Below, piece after piece: positions 56,564 to 64,000 of a stretch of 64,000 nucleotides of DNA. Under the pieces are notes generated by a model, which ran no database searches, was not told the origin of the DNA, and saw only the letters and a list, made by a program, of their open reading frames with translations. The stretch comes from Erigeron canadensis. Its lineage: Eukaryota > Streptophyta > Magnoliopsida > Asterales > Asteraceae. The translations under genes were made by a program, and so were the position numbers. Where the stretch lies: assembly GCF_010389155.1 (NCBI RefSeq), contig NC_057762.1:4513513-4577512 (forward strand), read 5' to 3'. Numbering within the stretch: the first letter of the stretch is position 1; each line of letters opens with the position of its first letter.

Positions 56564-56724
56564 CTAGCATGGTATTCGCGTAATGCGACGATGTTTGTGA
56601 CGGCGAAGTTAATTGTGATGGTGGGGGACGATTGTTGGTGGTAGAGGCGGCGTCGACATTTTTTCCTATTTAACTTTCAACACGAGGCTGCTATTCTTTT
56701 TATAATACATTATAAAAGTATAGA
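56564..56724 (-). mobile_element. Short Helitron family-a copy, 161 bp
   Basis: Minus strand: A|TCTATACTTTTATAATG at 56724, then ccgcctctaccaccaacaatcg, a CGTCGCATTACGCG stem and CCATGCTAG at 56564, followed by C instead of the expected T. An internally deleted relative of the 372-bp copies. Confidence 0.6.
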
Positions 56725-57061
56725 TATATATCATTCATCTTATATAGAGCTGACAAATCGTATCTTAATAGGTTCAGAGCGCGTAAATTTTGAACATGAA
56801 AACGACTTGTCAACACTTAGTTTCTGTTGTGAGCGTGACAGTTATATGTTTTATGTATCAGAAAAATTAAATTAGAAACTCTAAAATACTAAAAACAATT
56901 ACTTTAAAAAGGTGAAAAATTGAATGATACAGTACATTTTTCCGTTTAACAAGTTCTAACCGATATAATGTAGCTGGTAGCTAAACAACATCTCCATTTA
57001 GAAGTCGGTAAATACAAAATTTCCACTCTGAAGCGGCGCCGAGATTTTGAGTTTAATAGCA

Positions 57062-58204
57062 TATATATATATATATATATATATTAATCACATAAGTTTC
57101 AATCTTTACATTTTTAACACTAAACTATAATACTTTTTAGTAAACTTTTTGTTCTATTTATTTTCACCACAAAACTTTCAATCTTTACACTTTTAGCATT
57201 AAACTATAATATTTTTTAGTAACAGTATACTTTTTATTCTTTTTACCTTTACCACAGAAGTTTCAATCTTTACACTTTTAGCACTAAACTATAATACTTT
57301 TATTAAACTTTTTAGCGTGTAAAGAATAGTATATTTTTTATTTTTTTTATTTTCACCACATAAGTTTCAATCTTTACATTTTTAGCACTAAAGTATAATA
57401 CTTTTTAGTAAACTTTTTGTTCTATTTATTTTCACCAGAAAACTTTCAATCTTTACACCTTTAGCACTAAACTATAATATTTTTTAGTAAACTTTGTATT
57501 CTTTTATTTTCACTACAATATTTTAACTCTTTACACTTTTAGCACTAAACTTTCATAGTTTTTAATTTTCTTTTATTTTAATGTACGGAAAAGCGTGTAT
57601 ATAATAGTATACTTTTTATTTAATTTTTTATTTTCACCACAATAGTTTCACTCTTTACACTTTTAGAACAAAACTTTTATAATTCTTAGTAAACTTTTTA
57701 ATCTTTTTATTTTTACCATAATATCTTAACCCCTTACACTTTTAACACTAAATTTTTCTACTTTTTGATAATCTTTTATTTTAACTACAACATTTTAACC
57801 TCTTACACTTTAGCAACAAACTTTTTAACACATATATTAAAATGAAATGTACGGGAAAACTAGTAAAAGAATAATAAACTTTCTATTCATTTTATTTTCA
57901 TCACAACATTTTAACTCCTTATACTTTTAGCACCAAGTTTTTATACTTTTTGATTTTCTTTTATTTTCGTCACAACATTTAAGTCTCTTACACTTTTAGC
58001 ATTAAACTTTTATGTGAACGACTTTCACTTACACACAAAACTTTTACAGTTCATTTTTTAACTGACAAATGTCAGTTTTTAATAATTTGAATAATACGTG
58101 TTTTCTTCAAAAAGTTTATGGCACATTATCTCTTGAATAATATTTTTTATTAAATCGTTAACAAATGTAATGTCTCCCGGGGCAACGCCCGGGTGACATA
58201 TCTT
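57062..58204 (+). repeat. Tandem ~80-bp repeat array followed by a Helitron-like hairpin
   Basis: After a TA run at 57062-57085, about eleven degenerate units of roughly 80 bp follow (ttcaatctttacacttttag, cactaaactataatac, tttttagtaaacttttt, ttttcaccaca), up to about 58010. Units beginning near 57096 and 57365 are closer to each other than to their neighbours, so there is a ~269-bp three-unit higher-order period. The array is followed by a perfect stem CCCGGGGCAACGCCCGGG (about 58168-58190) and tgacatatCTTG|T, similar to Helitron 3' ends but not matching CTRR. Confidence 0.75.
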
Positions 58205-58559
58205 GTTTAAATAAATCCTACATCAAGTCGAAACAATATAATAATTTGTGACAATATTAATATTTAAGAAAAAAAATTAGAGTAAGTAATTATATTATAT
58301 ATGATACTAAATCAAATTTGTTCATTCAAATAAATCACACTTTCAGATCTCCGTAGCAAATACTCCCGGTCTCCCCCTATTATTTTACAAGAAAAGTTAG
58401 TTGACGTTAGGACATCTTTAACCAATAACACTGAAATTTAATATATTGGTATCGAGTCAAGATTATATTTACTCACGACATTGTATATTTTTACCATCAC
58501 GCATTGAAATCAGTTTATTACTACTTTCACCACGTCGCGTCATGTGGCATCCTGGGGGT
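58205..58559. other. Intergenic, no gene seen
   Basis: AT-rich, non-coding as far as I can see. Confidence 0.4.
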
Positions 58560-58904
58560 GCTTGAGAAGGGGGGGGGGGGGGGGGGAGTGGAGTTGCCTG
58601 AAAGGTGGGGTATGTTAATGCATGATTGATTTTTTTTTTTTTTTCACTTGTAAATTAAATTCAAATTTGACAAAATTATATTTTAACCAAACTAAATAAA
58701 AATTACATTAATATTAAAACATTACAAAGTTTTAAAAAATTAAAAACAAGTTACACTAATTAAAAAAACATAAAAAAAAAACTACATATATCCATATTTT
58801 TCACGGATATCTTGTTGCGCCTTCATCATGATCGAGTGATTGGGTTCTGGAAGATGACTACAGTCGTTATTCAACATGTTTAACTCGGCGAGCTTAATCT
58901 CACT

Positions 58905-59141
58905 TTACTTCGTCTTCATCCTCATCTTACTCAACTCGATCTTCTCCTTACCCATATCAACACGCTCCTTGCTTATCTCCATCAAACCCTCCAATTTGAC
59001 CATTAAATTGTCAAAAGTCTCTTGATACCTAGCCTTCCCCTTCCTTTTTCCTCTCGAACCCGATGAGCCCGCTTGCGCAGCTTTCCTAGCCGCGTCTCTA
59101 CCACCAACCCTTTCTTCAAACACCGGCTCATTATCATCCAA
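58905..59141 (-). pseudogene. C-terminal part of Harbinger ORF2 / NAM-associated domain
   Basis: The frame reads EERVGGRDAARKAAQAGSS, then a basic GKRKGKARYQE, then a Glu/Lys/Met-rich helix (LMEISKERVDMGKEKIELSK). This matches the NAM-associated C-terminal domain (PF14303) that follows the Myb-like DNA-binding domain in plant Harbinger ORF2 proteins. The same frame can be read upstream as AHVNFDLNSLDDNEP, ending near a possible acceptor at about 59180. No Myb-like domain is visible upstream, so this is a terminal fragment. Confidence 0.6.
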
Positions 59142-59254
59142 CGAATTTAGGTCGAAATTAACATGAGCATCCGAACCTATATATAAAGTATAAATTGTTA
59201 CAAAAACTATATATATAGTTTACGTAGTTAGAGTTAATATATACGTAGTTAGAG

Positions 59255-59258
<4 letters not shown>

Positions 59259-59290
<32 letters not shown>
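59259..59290. repeat. (TA)n microsatellite
   Basis: A TA run of about 30 bases, next to a local duplication of acgtagttagagttaatat (about 59222 and 59243). Confidence 0.9.
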
Positions 59291-59293
<3 letters not shown>

Positions 59294-59590
59294 ATATAAA
59301 GTGTGAATAAGTTTTTTGAGGTAAGAACTTGAAGTTATAGTGTTAAAATGGAGTTAAAAGGGTGTGTTTTATATATATGTAAAAGTAAAAGGTAAAATAA
59401 AAATTAAATTCAAAATAGCCGTTTGAATGTGGCAACGGTAGAAAACCATGGAATTTTGCGCCGGTCAACAACAATTCAAGCAAACCGTGTGGGTCGTTGG
59501 AAGTGTGGATCATCGGGGCGGGCCGGTGTTCACGGCGATCCGTGGGCGAAAGTCAGTGGATTGCTACCTGGTTTGCTACCACTCCGTTTA

Positions 59591-60158
59591 GCATTAGTGT
59601 CATGTTATTATGTATATTAGTATTAAAAATAACATTATATCAAATTAATAATTATATTATATAAATTAAAGTTAAAAAGTTAATAATGTAAATCTGAATT
59701 TAACACATTATATTAAATTAAAACTTAAAACATACAATTAAAACTTATAACGAGTTTGTAAAAACAAACATCCTCTGAATATTTTTGTAAGAAAAAATCC
59801 ACCATTTTATATTCGACGGGTATGATTTTAGTATTAATATATGGTACCGTACGTTGTGTTGTTGATTGAATTGAGAGTTAGTTGGGCGAATTTACTTCAT
59901 CTATGAAGAACTCTACCAAGCCTTGCAAATGAAAATGACTCATGACAGCTACATTTATCATAAATGATTTACTCGTATTTACCAGGCCTTTACTTCATCT
60001 TTGGTTTTAAATACCTTGTTTATTTACTTATTGATTTATTTGAAATATCTCCGTGAAGCACATACTTCATTTTCGTATTAAATAATGATGATATATATGA
60101 TTGTGAAATGATCCGTGCGGAAAATTGTATGAACAAGTTGGGTGCAACAAGTGGTATA
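59591..60158. other. Intergenic, no gene seen
   Basis: AT-rich, non-coding as far as I can see. Confidence 0.4.
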
Positions 60159-60167
60159 TATAAATAG

Positions 60168-60490
60168 GGGGTTTTAATCATTTGAAAACTAAATTTTTCG
60201 TGAAAACTAAAAAACTGGAATTTAACACAATGTGTTTTTAATATGTTTTTCGAAAACACATTGTGTTAAGTTCATATCACAGTGTGTTTGAATAATTTTC
60301 TGATTTACAACGCTATCAAAAACATACCGTGATTTGAAACTTAACACAGCGTATTTTATATTATACAATAAAAACACATTGTGTTTTATAAAAACACAAT
60401 TAAAACACATTGTGTTAAATTCAGATCACAATGTGTTTTGACAGTTTTCTAGTTTTCACAAAAAAATTAGTTTTCAAATGAACATTTCAC
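60168..60490. mobile_element. Mutator-like MITE (CATTTGAAAAC family), copy 2, 323 bp
   Basis: Same family as 9305-9637 but in the opposite orientation. It is flanked by a perfect 9-bp duplication TATAAATAG (60159-60167 and 60491-60499). The interior is built of acacattgtgttt words that pair with each other. Non-coding; short frames here are repeat translations. Confidence 0.82.
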
Positions 60491-60499
60491 TATAAATAG

Positions 60500-62239
60500 G
60501 TGTAATTGTCTTTTTTTTCCTGAACATTCAGTCAGTATACGACATCGGAAAACCTCACCGTGAGATGTTGACAATGAGCCGTTACAAATATTCAGAGGGA
60601 AAAACCTCAAGGCTTTGTCATCCCTAAGGATCGAACTCAAGACCTTGGGTAAAACCGGGAGTGTCTCTTATTAGTTGGACTGGTCTTAATGCCTAAAAAT
60701 CTGACATATCACATATGAAATCTTAATTTTTGATTGTTATGTATCAACATTAGATTTTTTAGGTATGTTAGTAATTTTACTAAATTACTCACATTAATTA
60801 TTTTTCTTTCAAAATAACGATATATGAAAAATTTATAATTAGATGTACATAAATTTTCTGAGAAGTTCATACGATACGTGAGTCGAATAGACCCGTAGCT
60901 CACACAACCCGACTTTCAATGTAGTCCACCCTCCAACTTAAGGCACGTCAAATCAAATCAACAAAGTCAGCTTACAAGTCCCAGGGACCATGTTCAGACG
61001 TCTAGGTTTGGTCAATGTTCACGACTCATAAATATCCAACGTGTATCATATTCTATGTTAACTAAAATGCATTTAAAATTGAGTTTTATCATATGACATA
61101 AAAGTACATTTAAATTTATTAAGCCAAACGACTAAATCTTTTATAGCCTTAACCATCCCCATACCCGGCCCTAAGCCCGTAGACCCAGCCCCGAACCCGG
61201 CCCATAAATGTCGGGTTTCGGGTTTCCCCATTGAGGACAAGATTTTTTGCCATCTCTACTCACACTATGTAAAGATATGTTCTCGATAAATGAGGCAAAG
61301 AGAGTTATCTATTTGAAAACATCATCTTTTTGTAGTTTCAAAAAATTAAACAAATTGCTGTCATCAGATAATCCGAGTTCCAATTGGGTTTATCGTGGCG
61401 ATTACAAGTGAGTTATGCCTAAGACGGGTTAAACAAAAAGCCACATACATCTAAAAGATATGTGATTGTCGTACCATGGCCAGGATTTATGGTAGGCAGA
61501 AGTGAGTCTACCTTATGTTATGTGGTTTCATGTGACAACACCAGGAATTGAAATATTTTCACGAAGAAATACATACCTTGTTTATGACATCACTTGGTCC
61601 ATCTTTAATCCAAAATTCAATTCTTACATATTGTTTAGGGTTTTTAGTTAAAATAAAATAATTATTAATGTAAAACAAATAAAACAATAAATCACTAATT
61701 GAAAATCATTATACATGAAAATCATGATGTATCAATATATATACTTGTGTTTCGTGAGATCTTGTAATATTCATTTTATTTTTAATATTTGTTTCACGAT
61801 AACCCACGTCGCTTCTTTAGCTTTACTTTGAATACTTTTCGAATCAAACGAAACGTTAAAATACTTTTAATCTTCAACTCATTTTATTTTAACCTCAATA
61901 CAAATCGTTTCACTCAGTTCCTTGGTCTTAGGTTTAACTTCTTGATAAGGAAACAAACATTAATACAAAATAATACATTAATTACATAAAAGAAAATATT
62001 AAGAATACATCTATTATAAAAGACAAATTTAAAAAGAAAAAATTTAAAAAAATAAATAAATATCATAATAAATGTATTCACTAAATTGTTAGCGACCTGT
62101 GTTTTTTCTAGTTTGGTCGCCTGATATCCTTTGTGGAAATTTTCGGCTGGTGTGCATAACAATTTCATGCTATATTGTTTTTCAGCTAATTAACCTGGTT
62201 CCGGTTTGTTGAACTTTGAGACTTGGTTGTTTAAACTTC
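60500..62239. other. Intergenic with SINE-like and hAT-like scraps
   Basis: Around 60580-60680 the minus strand has gagttcgatccttaggg, a B-box-like sequence of a SINE. Around 61150-61250 is a GC-richer piece ending tgccatctcta, like a hAT terminus. No supported gene. Confidence 0.4.
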
Positions 62240-62268
62240 AAAAAAAAAAAAAAAAAAAAAAAAAAAAA
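62240..62268. repeat. Poly(A) run of 29
   Basis: An uninterrupted A run, possibly the tail of a retroposon on the plus strand; no target duplication was found around it. Confidence 0.85.
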
Positions 62269-62960
62269 CAACTTGAAGACGAACGTATTTTCCGAACCAA
62301 TACACTTGACGACGTAGTCCGTTGGGTCTTTCCACTCCTTGGAGGACATGGGGTTTTTTTGTCTTAATTAGAGCGAAATGTATCACCCACCTTTGTCATA
62401 CTCATCCGTGTCTAGATCCATAGGGGGCTTCCCTTGATGAACTAGCATCTCTTTATATCTTTCTTCTTCATCACACAAAGGACATGGTTATAAATTCGGT
62501 ATCGCTCGCACCAAAAGCTCGGCCACCTCCTGATTTCAATTTGGAGTGTACGAAATTCTCTGCAACTTGGTTATTTAACTTGATAGCAAAACCAAATATC
62601 CTATTATAAATTTCGTGAAACTCGCCTAAACAACGTGTCAGACGTGGCGAGGAATGCTGGGAGCCTATCCGGCGTACCCCTCACAAAAGAGAAAGATTGA
62701 CGCCAGAAGTCGATAGAAGGTATATATAGTGTTAAATTGTTATATTTGATAAGTATCTCACGATTCGTAGTGATAGCTTGCAAGTCAAATATAAGCCGGT
62801 TTATACAGATATTACAAGTGTTAACCAGACTTGGTAGCACCAAAAAACTGACATTAATTCCAACGTTAACAACTCCATCGAATAGGGCCTTGTAAACTTG
62901 TGATGACACCATTTGAAGTAGAACAATTGAAAATAAACGAAAGGAGTTCAACAAAATATA
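62269..62960 (-). other. Coding-like minus-strand sequence of unknown origin
   Basis: More balanced in base composition than its flanks. Minus-strand frames at about 62380-62490 include EERYKEMLVHQGKPPMDLD, and a 116-codon frame lies at 62604-62954. Neither matches a family I recognise, and they are interrupted. It may be a decayed gene or part of a transposon. Confidence 0.25.
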
Positions 62961-63440
62961 TAAAGTCAGCCCAACTAAATTCTCACATAGTGTTTAATAT
63001 CTTCAAGCTAGAAGCATAAAGCGTATATCTAAAGGCATTGCAAGTTACTAGGTTGATAATTAAATGTAAGTTAGCAACTGTCTGATTGAAATGGTATTTA
63101 CATGCTATAAAAAACTAAAGTATAAAGGAATTCAACGTAATAATAGTACCAAGTATAACACTAATTCAGTCTAATGATGTTTCGATTTTAATGACTAAAA
63201 AGACATAATAATATATAAATTACTCGTAATTGTTTTAAAAAGTTATGATTACATGAAAATTTAATTATCCATTGTTAAATAGTGGTCAATAAATGTTGTG
63301 TCTTTATTAAAAATATATACAATGATATTAATCGGGCTTTTCAGGTGTTATAATAGTGTACACCTAAAAGTTATGGCTAGCAAGAATCAATTATTAATGT
63401 TTCATATAAGTGACATAATACCAGTTTATTTAAACAATAT
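62961..63440. other. Intergenic, no gene seen
   Basis: AT-rich, no supported feature. Confidence 0.4.
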
Positions 63441-63449
63441 TGATGGAAA

Positions 63450-63560
63450 TCAGCCAAATCGTTGCCTAGTGATAAAGGCTTGGTCTCTATGAGTGAGTAC
63501 GGGCAAACGTTCCATGTTCAAATCCTACGAGCAAATAAAAAACTTACATCTTTAGATGAG
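63450..63560 (+). mobile_element. tRNA-derived SINE-like head
   Basis: cgttgcctagtgataaaggc (A-box-like) is followed about 35 bp later by atgttcaaatcctacg (B-box-like), the internal promoter layout of tRNA-derived SINEs. A tRNA cloverleaf does not form convincingly. The 3' end is not defined. Confidence 0.45.
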
Positions 63561-64000
63561 CCAATGGTACACCTGTGACGCCTCCGGGCTACTCGCAAAG
63601 CAGGGTGACAATAATAGAGTCACCAAACTTGCAGCACGAGTCAATACCTAAGTTACCATAATACACACATATATGGATGGAAATGGTCGGGTTGCTTACA
63701 GTTGTAAAGGTGCCTATTGTTGATGTTAAACCCAACTCACTTAACCGACAATACAAAGATATCAAGTGTCGACCCACTCATTTTGATCAGCTATACACAT
63801 ATCTTTAACCCCTCCCTTAACATCAATCACCATTGGCCTGTTAACACACATACAAATCCTTTTATCCTTGATGGTCTAAGTGATAACAAGTGCTTGGTAA
63901 ACCACTTATCCTTGATGAATAAGTGCTTGGTAATCATATCTTCACTGGAAGCATACAACTCATTATATCTATTCTAATCTTAGAACATGTATAATGTATA
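63561..64000. other. Window end, no gene seen
   Basis: A small direct repeat (acttatccttgatg, ataagtgcttggtaa) occurs near 63880-63935. No supported coding region. Confidence 0.4.

Larger units (their letters stand above)
58560..59590 (-). mobile_element. Degraded Harbinger element carrying an ORF2 remnant
   Basis: The outer sequences GGAGTGGAGTTGCCTG (about 58584) and the mirror of the right side (GGAGTGGTAGCAAACC, about 59588) look like decayed inverted ends. The left one is obscured by a run of about 18 G residues (58569-58587). The interior holds the tail of a Harbinger second gene (58905-59141). No transposase. Confidence 0.4.

Noticed and set aside
58168..58204. Calling 57062-58204 a definite Helitron
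   Set aside because: The hairpin is good, but the end reads CTTG instead of CTRR and no 5' TC end was found, so it is listed as a repeat only.
63450..63560. tRNA gene
   Set aside because: A- and B-box-like sequences are present but a cloverleaf with an anticodon arm and acceptor stem does not form; a SINE head fits better.
1..64000. Organelle DNA insertions, rRNA or viral sequence
   Set aside because: I saw no stretch resembling plastid or mitochondrial genes, rRNA, or a non-retrotransposon virus.

Overview
The window is AT-rich plant nuclear DNA from a flowering plant, most likely a eudicot. The evidence is a plant-type pentatricopeptide repeat (PPR) gene, GT-AG introns and a dense mix of plant transposon classes. 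I lean towards Asteraceae from the general look of the repeats, but only weakly. There are no bacterial-style operons, no rRNA genes and no convincing free-standing tRNA genes.

Only one large intact gene is present: an intronless PLS/E-class PPR gene at 50936-52582, probably an organellar RNA-processing factor. A second likely gene is a 54-residue two-helix membrane protein at 53818-53982. A 39-residue, two-exon membrane-peptide candidate on the minus strand (39252-39635) is much less certain.

Almost everything else is transposon. From left to right: a Helitron remnant, a hAT element, a 372-bp Helitron and a second hAT-like element (0.5-5.3 kb); a structurally complete but coding-dead PIF/Harbinger element (6.7-8.9 kb); Mutator-like MITEs, including a long foldback with another MITE in its loop (9.3-12.5 kb); two adjacent Ty3/gypsy Tat-type LTR elements in opposite orientation (14.8-27.0 kb); more Mutator-like, Stowaway and Helitron copies (28.0-33.7 kb); a 1.6-kb solo LTR (41.8-43.4 kb); a stack of nested MITEs carrying a large minisatellite (44.3-48.0 kb); then the gene-bearing stretch (50.9-54.0 kb); and a tail with an 80-bp tandem array and further MITEs (56.5-60.5 kb).

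The two LTR elements are the most striking part. Element A (14786-20685, plus strand) keeps gag remnants but has no pol. Element B (20873-27048, minus strand) keeps protease, reverse transcriptase, RNase H and integrase but has no gag. Both have perfect 5-bp target duplications, nearly the same primer-binding-site core, similar polypurine tracts, and an additional gene on the opposite strand between the coding region and the 3' LTR. In A this antisense gene carries what looks like the 'putative gypsy type transposon' domain (PF04195) and appears to be spliced.

Most boundaries of DNA transposons were placed by eye from terminal repeats plus target duplications: 9 bp for Mutator-like, 8 bp for hAT, TTA for Harbinger/Tourist, TA for Stowaway, and A|TC...CTRR|T for Helitrons. 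No alignment or database search was run.
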